Assembly (NCBI GenBank): GCA_019638395.1
Contig: JAHBTX010000005.1
Coordinates: 248,001-312,000, forward strand
From: Cyclobacteriaceae bacterium
GTDB taxonomy: Bacteria; Bacteroidota; Bacteroidia; Cytophagales; Cyclobacteriaceae
Direction: 5' to 3'
Length of the DNA stretch: 64,000 nt
The position numbers and the translations under genes are program-made. A model generated the notes under the pieces. The model searched no databases and had not been told where the DNA came from. It was given only the letters and a program-made list of their open reading frames with translations. Positions 25,807-34,829 of the stretch are shown one piece after another (position 1 is the stretch's first letter; the number at the start of each line of letters is the position of its first letter).

Positions 25807-26910
25807 ATGAAAAAAAATCTTTTCCTATTTTTTGTTCTGCTAAATTCCGTAGCCTTTGCACAAGTGGTGAACACTGCCACCATGGATACGAGCAACTTCA
25901 ATTATCAAGGCAAAGTGATTGTAAATGGGTATGTCGATACCTATTATGGCTATAACTTTAATAAACCTGCTACCAAAGAACAACCTTACTTTGTGTCTAT
26001 GGCACGCAACAATGAGTTTAATATCAACTTAGCCTACATCGATGTAAAATATAGTTCTGCCCGATTACGGGCGCGTTTTGTTCCCGGGTTTGGAACATAC
26101 ATCAATGCAAACTACGCAGCTGAACCAGGAGTATTAAAAAATATTGTGGAAGGAAATGTTGGTGTAAAGCTATTCGCCAACAAAAACATCTGGCTCGATG
26201 CAGGGGTATTTGGTTCACCTTACACCAATGAAAGTGCCATCTCAAAAGATCATCTCATGTATACGCGTTCATTCGCGCCTGAATATGTACCGTATTATCT
26301 TTCGGGTGTTAAGCTAACCTTACCACTAAGTGAAAAGATAACTACCTATCTCTATTTGCTTAATGGTTGGCAGCAAATTGCTGATCCTAATGAAGGCAAA
26401 TCATTGGGCACTCAACTGGAGTTCCGCCCAAATGATAACTGGCTACTTAACTGGAATACTTATGTAGGAAATGAACAGACAGCAACCGCTCCACAAAACA
26501 GAATGCGCTATTTTTCGGATGTTTATTTCATCTATGCGAAGGGAAAATGGTCGGCTACCGGTTGTGTCTATTATGGAATTCAAAAACAAAATAATGTTGC
26601 CGAAACCAACTCAGCTACCTGGTGGCAGGCGAATCTTATTGGTAAGTATTCATTTACTGAAAAACTTTCACTGTCCGGTCGTTTAGAATACTTTGACGAT
26701 CCCGAAAGTGTTCAGATTACCTCCATCAATCCTGGTTCCGGTTTTAGTAGTTACAGTACCGGCTTGTGTTTGAACGTACAAATCGCCTCTAACGTAGTTG
26801 CCCGTTTTGAGGGTCGATCTTTTTTCTCGAAAAAAGATGTTTATCAAAGAGGTGACACGGCTTTTAACACTAGTAACTTGCTGATCTCTAACCTTACCAT
26901 TTGGTTTTAA
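25807..26910 (+). CDS. outer-membrane beta-barrel porin of the kdp operon
   Basis: 367-residue secreted protein. The signal peptide is MKKNLFLFFVLLNSVAFAQ. The rest alternates polar and aromatic residues in about 14-16 short strands and ends in LLISNLTIWF, with the terminal Phe typical of outer-membrane barrels. It resembles the putative porin family OmpL-like/BBP2 of Bacteroidetes. Placed between kdpC and the KdpD-like sensor (1 bp and 3 bp gaps), it probably supplies an outer-membrane path for K+ or a coupled solute when the pump is induced. That role is an inference from the operon. Confidence 0.85.
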   Translation: MKKNLFLFFVLLNSVAFAQVVNTATMDTSNFNYQGKVIVNGYVDTYYGYNFNKPATKEQPYFVSMARNNEFNINLAYIDVKYSSARLRARFVPGFGTYINANYAAEPGVLKNIVEGNVGVKLFANKNIWLDAGVFGSPYTNESAISKDHLMYTRSFAPEYVPYYLSGVKLTLPLSEKITTYLYLLNGWQQIADPNEGKSLGTQLEFRPNDNWLLNWNTYVGNEQTATAPQNRMRYFSDVYFIYAKGKWSATGCVYYGIQKQNNVAETNSATWWQANLIGKYSFTEKLSLSGRLEYFDDPESVQITSINPGSGFSSYSTGLCLNVQIASNVVARFEGRSFFSKKDVYQRGDTAFNTSNLLISNLTIWF

Positions 26911-26913
26911 GTT

Positions 26914-28038
26914 ATGACAGAAAAAGAACACTCTGTTCAGCATTTTCTTAACCTCATAAAAAAATCAAAGCGAGGTAAATTTAAAGTCTATCTGGGCATG
27001 AGTGCCGGTGTGGGCAAATCTTTTCGCATGCTTCAGGAAGCACACAGCCTATTGAAAAGTGGAGTAAATGTTCAAATTGGTTATATCGAAACCCACAACC
27101 GGGCCGAGACAGAAGCGTTGCTGGCTGGCCTTCCTATAATCGCGAGAAAAAAGGTTTTCTATAAAGGGAAAGAGTTAGAAGAAATGGATGTGCAGGCCAT
27201 TATTTCTGCCAGACCTGAAATTGTGCTCGTGGATGAACTAGCCCACACTAATATTGAAGGAAGTAAAAATGAAAAGCGTTGGCAGGATGTATTGGAGATT
27301 CTGGATGCTGGCATTAATGTAATCAGCGCCATGAATATTCAGCACATTGAAAGTCTGAATGAAGAAGTGCAACACATCACAGGGATCGAGGTAAAAGAAC
27401 GCGTGCCTAACACTGTAATTCAACAAGCGGATGAAGTTGTTAATATCGATTTAACGGCTGACGAATTAATTACGCGACTGAAGGAAGGGAAAATTTATAA
27501 AGCTGAAAAGATTGAAACAGCTCTTCGCAATTTCTTTCAATCCGACAAAATACTTCAATTGCGAGAGTTAGCGCTTAAAGAAACGGCAGCACAGGTTGAG
27601 CGCAAGGTTGACCTAGAAGTGACCATGGACATGCGATTGCGCCACGAACGATTTTTGGCTTGCATCAGCAGCAACCACACCAAAGCTAAAATGATCATTA
27701 GAAAGACTGCTAGGCTGGCCAGTTACTATAATTCGAAATGGTATTTGCTTTATGTGCAAACACCTCGCGAGAATCCGAATAAGATTGCACTTGCAATGCA
27801 ACGCCATCTTATCAACAATTTTAAAATGGCTACGCAATTAGGAGCTGAAGTAATTCAGGTAAAAAGTAGTGATATTGCATTTACCATCGTAAAAACAGCA
27901 GAAGAAAAACAAATTACGACTGTATGCGTAGGCAAGCCTCGCTTTAAATTTTGGCAAGTAATTCTCAACACAAATTCGTTCAATCGCCTTTTAACTAAAC
28001 TATCCCGGTCAAACACTGATTTAATTATCCTTTCATGA
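26914..28038 (+). CDS. kdpD: KdpD-like cytosolic sensor half (KdpD domain plus USP domain), no kinase
   Basis: 374 residues covering only the cytosolic N-terminal part of classical KdpD. A KdpD domain has Walker A-like GMSAGVGKSFRML near residue 30, then VLVDELAHTN and MNIQHIESLNEEV. It is followed by a universal stress protein-like domain (RHERFLACIS ... VCVGKPRF ... DLIILS). The transmembrane, GAF and kinase parts of E. coli KdpD are absent. They are replaced by a separate histidine kinase whose gene overlaps this one by 4 nt. The two probably act together as a split sensor of K+ or turgor. Confidence 0.92.
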   Translation: MTEKEHSVQHFLNLIKKSKRGKFKVYLGMSAGVGKSFRMLQEAHSLLKSGVNVQIGYIETHNRAETEALLAGLPIIARKKVFYKGKELEEMDVQAIISARPEIVLVDELAHTNIEGSKNEKRWQDVLEILDAGINVISAMNIQHIESLNEEVQHITGIEVKERVPNTVIQQADEVVNIDLTADELITRLKEGKIYKAEKIETALRNFFQSDKILQLRELALKETAAQVERKVDLEVTMDMRLRHERFLACISSNHTKAKMIIRKTARLASYYNSKWYLLYVQTPRENPNKIALAMQRHLINNFKMATQLGAEVIQVKSSDIAFTIVKTAEEKQITTVCVGKPRFKFWQVILNTNSFNRLLTKLSRSNTDLIILS

Positions 28039-29756
28039 AGATAAAATTTAAAGTTACCGCAGGGGTGTTTATTCTTTTTGCCTTTTTGGTGATTATGGGT
28101 GGGATTGGATTTTTTTCTATTAACCAACTAGCAAACGATACCCGAAACATCTTACAGGATAATTATGAAAGCCTTGAGCATACCAAAAGAATTATTGAGG
28201 CAAGTGATAGTCTATCCATTAATCCTCTCTTATTATCAGAACTGCTAAATGCCCTTAATGCTCAAGAAAAAAATATCACAGAAGCCGGAGAACGAGACCT
28301 TACGTTTGCCCTACGCTTGGATATTGAAAAGCTTACCGTAAATCCTTCGGATAGCATGGCTTTATTAAGTTTACGGCAGCACGCATCTGCCATTCAACAA
28401 TTAAACATGGTGGCGATTAAAAGAAAAAGTGAGGAGGCCACTCAAACGGCTTCCCAAGCGACCAATTACCTAATGGCAGTCGGGACTCTGGTTGGGCTAT
28501 TTGCCTTTATTATAATCGTGAACTTTCCAGGTTATGTTGCAAATCCTATTGTACAGCTAACACAAAGTATTAAGGCTATTGCAAACAAAGACTATGAAGA
28601 GCGATTACACTTTTCAAGGAAAGATGAGTTTGAAGAACTTGCCGTAGCTTTTAATCAAATGGCAGAAAAACTAGATGAGTACGAGCACAGTAATCTTGCC
28701 AAAGTTTTATTCGAGAAAAAAAGGATTGAAACTATTATCAATCGGATGACCGACCCAGTACTCGGCCTAGATGAAAGAAAATACGTTGTATTTGCAAATG
28801 AGCAAGCGCTGCAGCTTTTAAACCTTCCAGCAGAAAAAATTATCGGCAAATACTCACCGGATGTAGCCGTTGAGAATGACTTGCTACGCAAGCTAATTAA
28901 GCTGGAAGAGAGCGGAGATCGTGCTAACCTGCTGAAAATTGTAGTTGCCGGCAAAGAGAATTACTTCAGCAAACAACTCATTGACATCCGCTACACTGCC
29001 ACAGGCGAGAAAGATGAGATTTTAATTGGGCAGGTAATTTTGCTAAAAAACATTACTCCTTACAAAGAGCTTGACCTGGCTAGAACAAATTTTATTGCTA
29101 CTATCTCACATGAACTAAAAACTCCGATTGCTTCATTGCAATTATGCACCCAGCTCATCAACGATGAGCGTATTGGAAGTTTAAATGAAGAGCAAAAAAA
29201 ACTTGCACAAACATTGATTGATGAGACTTCGCGGCTTACTAAACTTGTAAGTGAATTACTTGATCTGTCGCAAGTAGAAACAGGAAACGTAAAACTCACA
29301 TTAAGTTCGGTTTCGCCACAACAACTAATCGAGCAAGCTATTGAATCTGTTAAGCTTCAGGCTGAAAGAAAGAATATTACAATTCAGGTAACAGAAACAG
29401 AATATATACCAAACGTTAATGCCGACCCTGAGAAAACAACCTGGGTTCTCATTAACTTATTAACAAACGCGCTTCGATATTCACCTGAGAATGGAAAGAT
29501 AATTATCACATTAGAGAAAAAAGAAAACCACATTTATATTTCGGTTCAGGATTTTGGCCAAGGCATCGAGGAAAAATATCAATCTCGAATTTTCGATAAA
29601 TTTTTTCAAATTCCGGGAACATCTAAAGGAACCGGTCTGGGATTAGCCATTTCAAAAGAGTTTGTGGAAGCACAAGGCGGACTTATTTCTTTACAAAGTA
29701 AATACGGCTACGGATCAGTATTTACAATTGGATTACCGAAGAGCAATCCATCTTAA
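28035..29756 (+). CDS. membrane histidine kinase (HAMP-PAS-HisKA) of the kdp locus
   Basis: 573-residue sensor kinase. The first transmembrane helix is at about 8-28, with a periplasmic helical region of about 110 residues. The second helix (about 145-168) leads into a HAMP domain. A PAS domain comes next (RIETIINRMTDPVLGLDE), then HisKA with phospho-accepting His in ISHELKTPIASL. The HATPase has NLLTNALRYSPENG (N box), DFGQGI and GTGLGLAISKEF (G boxes). It overlaps the KdpD-like sensor by 4 nt (ATGA). It is the probable phosphate donor to the NtrC-type regulator at the head of the locus, since both flank the pump genes; direct pairing is inferred. Confidence 0.92.
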   Translation: MKIKFKVTAGVFILFAFLVIMGGIGFFSINQLANDTRNILQDNYESLEHTKRIIEASDSLSINPLLLSELLNALNAQEKNITEAGERDLTFALRLDIEKLTVNPSDSMALLSLRQHASAIQQLNMVAIKRKSEEATQTASQATNYLMAVGTLVGLFAFIIIVNFPGYVANPIVQLTQSIKAIANKDYEERLHFSRKDEFEELAVAFNQMAEKLDEYEHSNLAKVLFEKKRIETIINRMTDPVLGLDERKYVVFANEQALQLLNLPAEKIIGKYSPDVAVENDLLRKLIKLEESGDRANLLKIVVAGKENYFSKQLIDIRYTATGEKDEILIGQVILLKNITPYKELDLARTNFIATISHELKTPIASLQLCTQLINDERIGSLNEEQKKLAQTLIDETSRLTKLVSELLDLSQVETGNVKLTLSSVSPQQLIEQAIESVKLQAERKNITIQVTETEYIPNVNADPEKTTWVLINLLTNALRYSPENGKIIITLEKKENHIYISVQDFGQGIEEKYQSRIFDKFFQIPGTSKGTGLGLAISKEFVEAQGGLISLQSKYGYGSVFTIGLPKSNPS

Positions 29757-29865
29757 TTCAATTAACCTTAGCAAAGAATTTATCAAACCTTAGCTTTCAT
29801 TTTTTGTGAAGTCACTTCATTGAATTGGTGCTTGCTGTTATAACCAGTAACTCGATTACTATCCC

Positions 29866-30762
29866 TTAATGCAGTTCATCATAATTCATTTCACCCGCTC
29901 GTATCGCAATCGGCAAAACATTTTGCCGTGGTGGTAGCGGGCAAGTGGCATGTGGTGTAAACACACAAGGCGGATTATAGGCTTTATTAAAATCCAGAAT
30001 TACCTTTTCGTTGTGTGCTGGTTTTTTAGCATACAGATACCGGCCTGCACCATAGGTTTCGGTGCCGCTGGTAGCATCTGCAAAAATGATAAAGAGTTGA
30101 TCGCCATCTTCCAGTGCATCCAGGCTATACGATTTATTTTGATATTCAAATACAAGGGTGCCAGGCGAGCGTTGAGGTGTGGTTTGGCCCAACACATTTG
30201 TGATTTCGATTGTGCGTAAAGAGTCTTCCTGCTCCAGCGTGGCTTCAATGCGATATTCAGCAGCAACCGGATAGCGCTCAATTGTAGTAAATGTCTTTAG
30301 AGCTTCTGCATTATTATCGCGCAAGCGCACGCCCAGTTTGGTATCGCGTTTAATAATGTTCCATCGCAGATCGCCCACCTGAACTTGCGGAGCACGAGTT
30401 GAATCCGGATGAAAAATTAAACGTGAGTCAATAGTGTCCTTATCTACCGTTGCTATCACTCCCTTATTTACTACAAGCGTTACAGTATTATCCTTCACCA
30501 AAAAGTATCCGGCATGGCTTACGATTTTTCCTTGTGGGAAAACGAGGGCATTACTTGAATCGCTTCCAAAAGTATTCATTCCAGGTTCCAGCCAATGCAA
30601 GCCAACCAAATTGAGCCACCCGTTCGGTGCTTTCAGATTTGCAATCCGTTCGGCATGCCACGCTTCTACTTCTGTTTGATGCGCTTTGATTTCTTCAGGA
30701 GTTAAAGGTTTAGGTGGAGTGCATCCCGAAACAATTATGATAAGTAATAAAAAGTAACGCAT
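29866..30762 (-). CDS. DUF1684 lipoprotein
   Basis: 298-residue protein with a lipoprotein signal: MRYFLLLIIIVSGC, lipid-attachment Cys at residue 14. The DUF1684 core is clear: WHAERIANLKAPNGWLNLVGLHWL near the N-terminus, FADATSGTETYGAGRYLY and DFNKAYNPPCVFTPHATCPLPP toward the end. DUF1684 proteins are widespread in Bacteroidetes and have no established function. It stands alone and converges with the kdp locus. A TAnnTTTG box precedes the start by about 21 nt on the minus strand. Confidence 0.92.
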   Translation of the reverse strand: MRYFLLLIIIVSGCTPPKPLTPEEIKAHQTEVEAWHAERIANLKAPNGWLNLVGLHWLEPGMNTFGSDSSNALVFPQGKIVSHAGYFLVKDNTVTLVVNKGVIATVDKDTIDSRLIFHPDSTRAPQVQVGDLRWNIIKRDTKLGVRLRDNNAEALKTFTTIERYPVAAEYRIEATLEQEDSLRTIEITNVLGQTTPQRSPGTLVFEYQNKSYSLDALEDGDQLFIIFADATSGTETYGAGRYLYAKKPAHNEKVILDFNKAYNPPCVFTPHATCPLPPRQNVLPIAIRAGEMNYDELH

Positions 30763-30783
30763 TTAGTCTATAAGATTAATAGA

Positions 30784-30791
30784 CAAAAATA
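30784..30791 (-). promoter_or_regulatory. -7 box (TAnnTTTG) before the DUF1684 gene
   Basis: TATTTTTG on the minus strand, 21 nt upstream of the ATG at 30762. It fits the Bacteroidetes consensus and would give an ordinary short leader. Confidence 0.4.
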
Positions 30792-30952
30792 AGACTTTAC
30801 TTAATTCTTTACGTGCACTGGCGTGCATTAATTGTTCGCCACCGGACAAACAGCGGAAAGGGACCTTTGAAAAAACAGAAATCTGCATGGCTTCTTCATT
30901 TGGCATAATTATTACTACAAATAGGAAATTATTATTTCAAACAACTGTTTCA

Positions 30953-31291
30953 ATGAAAAAATACCAACTGGGCGAGTTTGAAGAAGTGGTGATGCTTACC
31001 GTAGGCATCTTATATGATGAAGCCTATGGCGTATCCATTAAAAAGGAAATTGAAACGAGATTAAAACGCGGAGTAAGCGTGGGTGCGCTGCAAACTGCCT
31101 TAAAAAGATTGGAAGACAAAGGATATTTGAAATCGCATGATGGTGAGGCTACGGAAGAGCGGGCGGGCAGGCCAAAAAAATATTTTCAGATTACAGCCTT
31201 GGGGAAAAAAGCAATGGAGTATTCGAAAAGCACGCGTGATGAATTGTGGCGTGCTATCCCTAAAGTAGCGCTCGATGTAAAATTCAGTTAA
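30953..31291 (+). CDS. PadR-family regulator 1 (head of permease cassette 1)
   Basis: A 112-residue winged-helix PadR-type regulator: KKYQLGEFEEVVMLTVGIL, then YGVSIKKEIETRLKRGVSVGALQTALKRLEDKGYL (recognition region) and GRPKKYFQITALGKKAM (wing). The C-terminal dimerisation helix is short, as in the smallest PadR proteins. The start at 30953 matches PadR regulators 2 and 3 in this window, which also begin just before LGEFEE; the longer frame from 30887 adds an unrelated leader. PadR proteins usually repress neighbouring transporter genes. Here a secreted ThuA-like protein and four prefix-bearing permeases follow in the same direction, so it probably controls them. Confidence 0.9.
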   Translation: MKKYQLGEFEEVVMLTVGILYDEAYGVSIKKEIETRLKRGVSVGALQTALKRLEDKGYLKSHDGEATEERAGRPKKYFQITALGKKAMEYSKSTRDELWRAIPKVALDVKFS

Positions 31292-31319
31292 CAACTATTT
31301 GCCATTCAACCAAAAAAAT

Positions 31320-32057
31320 ATGAACACGAAATCCTTACTCACCTCTATTTTACTGTTGTGTGCTTGCTTCGGCCCCAACCTGTTAGCCCAAAAGAAAATT
31401 CTTGTCGATGTGGCTCATGGTCAAAAATTCTACAGTAACCCTGCCGACAAGATTTCGACCGAATTAGTACCCACCCAGCGGCTTGAGTACATGACCGGTG
31501 AACTCACAAAAAATGCAGCCGCTCATAATGCAAGTATCAGCTATATAAAAACAGCTATTACTGCAGAATCATTGTCCAAAACTGATTTGCTTTTCATTCA
31601 CGTTCCATCCCTAAAATATTCAGCCGATGAGTGTACGATCATTAAGCAATACCTGGAAAGGGGGGGCTCCTTATTTATTGTCATTGAAGAAGACTATTGG
31701 GCAACACTGGATCAAGTAAACGTAAATGATATACTGTCACCTTTCGGCATCAAATTCTCTACTGACAGTCCTGATAAAACAGTGGGCGGTCACGCCCCGG
31801 AAGGCAAAATCACGAAGAAGAAATACGCTATTCCATTTCACGGAGCGCGCTTGGTGGAAGGAGGTAAGCCATTCGCGTTTAGCAACAAATCAGAGCCGAG
31901 TTCTTTTGCAGTTTACACCGAGGTAAAAGGTGGCGGCAAAATCATAGCGATGGGTGAAGCTATGGCATCGCTTTACATGACGAGCTGGCAAGATGTTAAC
32001 AATTATGAATGTGCTCCATTTATGCAAGATGTTATTGGATGGCTTTTAAAAAAGTAG
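31320..32057 (+). CDS. secreted ThuA-like / class I glutamine amidotransferase-like protein
   Basis: 245 residues with a signal peptide (MNTKSLLTSILLLCACFGPNLLAQ). The mature part has the alternating strand/helix pattern of a GATase1/ThuA-like fold: KILVDVAHGQKF, TDLLFIHVPSL, IIKQYLERGGSLFIVIEEDYW and GGGKIIAMGEAMASLYMTSW. I do not see a nucleophilic Cys in the elbow, so it is unlikely to be an amidotransferase. The start at 31320 was chosen because it directly begins the signal peptide. It lies 28 bp after PadR1 and upstream of P1, so it is part of cassette 1. Its TAG stop lies inside the first unit of a 7-nt repeat array. Confidence 0.75.
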   Translation: MNTKSLLTSILLLCACFGPNLLAQKKILVDVAHGQKFYSNPADKISTELVPTQRLEYMTGELTKNAAAHNASISYIKTAITAESLSKTDLLFIHVPSLKYSADECTIIKQYLERGGSLFIVIEEDYWATLDQVNVNDILSPFGIKFSTDSPDKTVGGHAPEGKITKKKYAIPFHGARLVEGGKPFAFSNKSEPSSFAVYTEVKGGGKIIAMGEAMASLYMTSWQDVNNYECAPFMQDVIGWLLKK

Positions 32058-32124
32058 CCAGTAATCAGTTGGCAGTAATCAGTCCGCACCTAACCTGCGT
32101 GCTGCACAGTGCCAACTGCTTACT
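32053..32124. repeat. heptamer repeat array with inverted copy, AGTNNNC family (between ThuA-like gene and P1)
   Basis: Five consecutive 7-mers beginning at 32053, 32060, 32067, 32074 and 32081 all start with AGT, and four of five read AGTNNNC with a perfect period of 7. About 20 bp further on, AGTGCCAACTGCTTACT (32108-32124) is the near-perfect reverse complement of the array segment at 32060-32076. The RNA would form a long hairpin just upstream of P1. The stop codon of the ThuA-like gene is in the first unit. Confidence 0.8.
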
Positions 32125-32139
32125 ACTTATTAAACGAGT

Positions 32140-34785
32140 TTGAAAACAGAAAAACCATATCCACCTAAAGCAACCCTCCGCTTCTTCCGCTGGTTCTGCC
32201 ATCCGAAGTTGCGCGATAGCATTGAAGGAGATTTGATGGAGTTGTACGAAGAAAGAAAAATTAAAAGTGGAAAGGTAAAAGCGAACGCACACTTTATTAA
32301 AGATGTACTGCTTCTATTCAGACCAGGAATTATAAAACCAACAGAAGGAACACACACATTAAGCACCTACGGCATGTATAAAAGTTATTTTAAAGTCGGA
32401 TGGAGGAATCTGGTCAAGAACACAGGATACTCAATAATCAATATCGGTGGTTTGGCGCTCGGTATGGGTGTAGCCCTGGTGATTGCATTATGGGTACATG
32501 ATGAGCTGTCGTTTAACCAGTACCATCAAAATTATCCCCGCATAGCCCAAGTGATGAAAGGGGGAATGTTTGAAGGTCGGCATTATGAAGGACAGACCTC
32601 GTTACCTTATCCGTTAATCGAGGAGTTGAAAAATAATTATGCTGACAATTTTAAACACATTGTTCCGGTTTCGTGGTACTGGGAAGGTGTTCTTTCTATT
32701 GGCGATAAAAAAATCTCGAAGAAAGGATTGTATATCGGTGAAGGCGCACCCGAAATGCTTACCTGGAAAATGGTGTATGGCGATTGGTCTGCATTAAAAG
32801 AGATGCATTCGATTATGATTTCTCAATCAACCGCCAAAGCACTCTTTGGTGATGCAGATCCCATTAATCAGGTCTTGAAAATTAATAACGAACAGGATGC
32901 TACCGTTACCGGGGTATATGAAGATTTCCCGATGAATACAGAACTGTACGGACTTCAATTTGTTCAACCCTGGAGCTTTCTAATGAAGGATGCTGTATGG
33001 ATAAGCAAACAAGGATGGGACAATCATTTTCTTGAACTCTATGTGGAGGTAGCACCGAATACCAACTTTGAGAAAGTTGAAGCAAACATCATCAACGCAG
33101 AAATGACTGCTATTAAGGATCTGGCTTATATGAAGGACGAGTTGAAGTACAACTACGAAATACTTCTACATCCCATGAGCGACTGGCACTTGCATTCTGA
33201 TTTCAAAGAAGGTATTCTTCAAAATGGTCCAATGCAAATGGTTTGGTTTATTGGATCCATTGGTGTATTCGTACTGCTGCTGGCTTGCATCAACTTTATG
33301 AATCTTAGCACAGCTCGTTCTGAAAAGCGGGCGAAAGAAGTGGGCATTCGGAAAACAATAGGCTCGGTGCGCTGGCAATTAATCGGACAGTTTTTGAGTG
33401 AATCTTTTCTGGTTGTGATACTGGCTTTTGTTTTCGCCATAACATTGGTAGCCGCTTCACTTCCCTGGTTTAACGAGCTATCGGGTAAAGCGATGGGTTT
33501 GCCGTGGACGCAGGGATGGTTTTGGATAGGTAGTGCACTTTTTCTTTTCCTTACCGGAATGCTGGCCGGAAGTTATCCTGCACTTTATCTGTCATCGTTC
33601 AAACCCGTAAGTGTGTTGAAGGGCGTTTTTCGTGCAGGTCGGTTTGCATCTACACCTCGCAGAGCGTTGGTTGTTTTACAGTTTACGGTTTCCGTAATGC
33701 TTATCATTTGTACAGGCGTTATTTATAATCAACTCATGTATGTGAAGGATCGCCCGGTGGGCTATGAACGAGACGGATTGATTCTGGTACCTAAAAAATC
33801 AAACGCCTTTACAACAAAAGCAGATGCGTTGAAAGCAGAACTTATAGCGAGTGGTGCAGTAAGTGAGGTTGCAGAAGCAGGTGGATCGGTTACACAAGTG
33901 TGGTCGAACAATGGTGGCTTTACACAAGATGGAAGGAATCTGGATAAAGATCATGGCTTTGCTACCCTGGGTGTCTCGCACGACTATGGTAGAACCGTAG
34001 GCTGGGAGTTTATAGAAGGTCGTGATTTCTCAAAAGAGATTGCGAGTGATTCTGCGGGATTTGTTATTAACGAAGCAGCTGCAAAGTTTATGGAGATTGA
34101 TAACCCCTCCGGCCAAATCATTCATTGGAAAAACGGCCCCTGGAATGTGGATAGCGATTTTAGAATCCTGGGTGTGATCAAAGACATGGTGATGGATTCT
34201 CCCTTCGAGCCCGTAAAGCCAACCGTGTACTTCACAATGGGATGGAAAAATTGGTTGTTACTGCGCATTCCTCCCAATGTTCCGGTACGGGATGCACTTC
34301 CTAAAATTGAAAAAGCATTTGCCCATGTTATTCCCGACATACCATTTGATTACAAATTTGCCAACGTAGAATACAGCGCAAAATTCAAAACGGAAGAACG
34401 CATTGGAAAATTGGCAGCAATCTTTGCAACGCTCGCCATCATTATCAGTTGTCTTGGCTTGTTTGGGCTTGCTTCTTTCATCGCGGAACAGCGAACAAAA
34501 GAAATTGGTATCCGAAAAGTATTAGGGGCTTCGGTTGCTAACCTTTGGAGGATGTTATCGCGTGAGTTTGTGCTGTTGGTAATCTTGTCGTGTGTCATTG
34601 CCGCACCGCTTTCCTATTACATTTTGTATAAAGGAATTCAACAATATGAGTATCGAACCGATATCAGTTGGTGGATTTTTGCATTGGCCGCTGGTGGCGC
34701 GTTACTTATTACGTTGCTCACGGTAAGCTTTCAATCCATCAAAGCAGCAATGACGAACCCTGTAAATAGTTTAAGAAGTGAATAA
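32140..34785 (+). CDS. P1: prefix-domain two-FtsX ABC permease
   Basis: 881 residues, starting with TTG at 32140. Residues 1 to about 75 are the permease prefix domain: LRFFRWFCHP, then IEGDLMELYEERK, then FIKDVLLLFRPGI. Met79 in YGMYKSYFKVGWRN begins a normal FtsX/MacB permease. It has one N-terminal membrane helix, a MacB-type periplasmic domain, an FtsX triplet of helices, a further helix, a second periplasmic domain and a second FtsX triplet. Coupling-helix motifs KEVGIRKTIG (about 398) and KEIGIRKVLGAS (about 787) would contact an ATPase. The tail is NPVNSLRSE. First permease of cassette 1, after PadR1. No ATPase gene is adjacent; substrate unknown. Confidence 0.9.
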   Translation: MKTEKPYPPKATLRFFRWFCHPKLRDSIEGDLMELYEERKIKSGKVKANAHFIKDVLLLFRPGIIKPTEGTHTLSTYGMYKSYFKVGWRNLVKNTGYSIINIGGLALGMGVALVIALWVHDELSFNQYHQNYPRIAQVMKGGMFEGRHYEGQTSLPYPLIEELKNNYADNFKHIVPVSWYWEGVLSIGDKKISKKGLYIGEGAPEMLTWKMVYGDWSALKEMHSIMISQSTAKALFGDADPINQVLKINNEQDATVTGVYEDFPMNTELYGLQFVQPWSFLMKDAVWISKQGWDNHFLELYVEVAPNTNFEKVEANIINAEMTAIKDLAYMKDELKYNYEILLHPMSDWHLHSDFKEGILQNGPMQMVWFIGSIGVFVLLLACINFMNLSTARSEKRAKEVGIRKTIGSVRWQLIGQFLSESFLVVILAFVFAITLVAASLPWFNELSGKAMGLPWTQGWFWIGSALFLFLTGMLAGSYPALYLSSFKPVSVLKGVFRAGRFASTPRRALVVLQFTVSVMLIICTGVIYNQLMYVKDRPVGYERDGLILVPKKSNAFTTKADALKAELIASGAVSEVAEAGGSVTQVWSNNGGFTQDGRNLDKDHGFATLGVSHDYGRTVGWEFIEGRDFSKEIASDSAGFVINEAAAKFMEIDNPSGQIIHWKNGPWNVDSDFRILGVIKDMVMDSPFEPVKPTVYFTMGWKNWLLLRIPPNVPVRDALPKIEKAFAHVIPDIPFDYKFANVEYSAKFKTEERIGKLAAIFATLAIIISCLGLFGLASFIAEQRTKEIGIRKVLGASVANLWRMLSREFVLLVILSCVIAAPLSYYILYKGIQQYEYRTDISWWIFALAAGGALLITLLTVSFQSIKAAMTNPVNSLRSE

Positions 34786-34789
34786 GAAT

Positions 34790-34826
34790 GTTACTGGTTT
34801 ATTGGCAACTGGAAACCGGTAACCAG
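34790..34826. repeat. heptamer repeat with inverted arms, GTTACYG family (P1-P2 gap)
   Basis: Units of 7-8 nt that begin with G and end in NACYG run from 34790 to 34826. GTTACTGGTTT (34790-34800) and AAACCGGTAAC (34813-34823) pair as inverted arms with one T/C difference (a G-U pair in RNA). The same element recurs in the next two gaps. Confidence 0.7.
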
Positions 34827-34829
34827 AGA

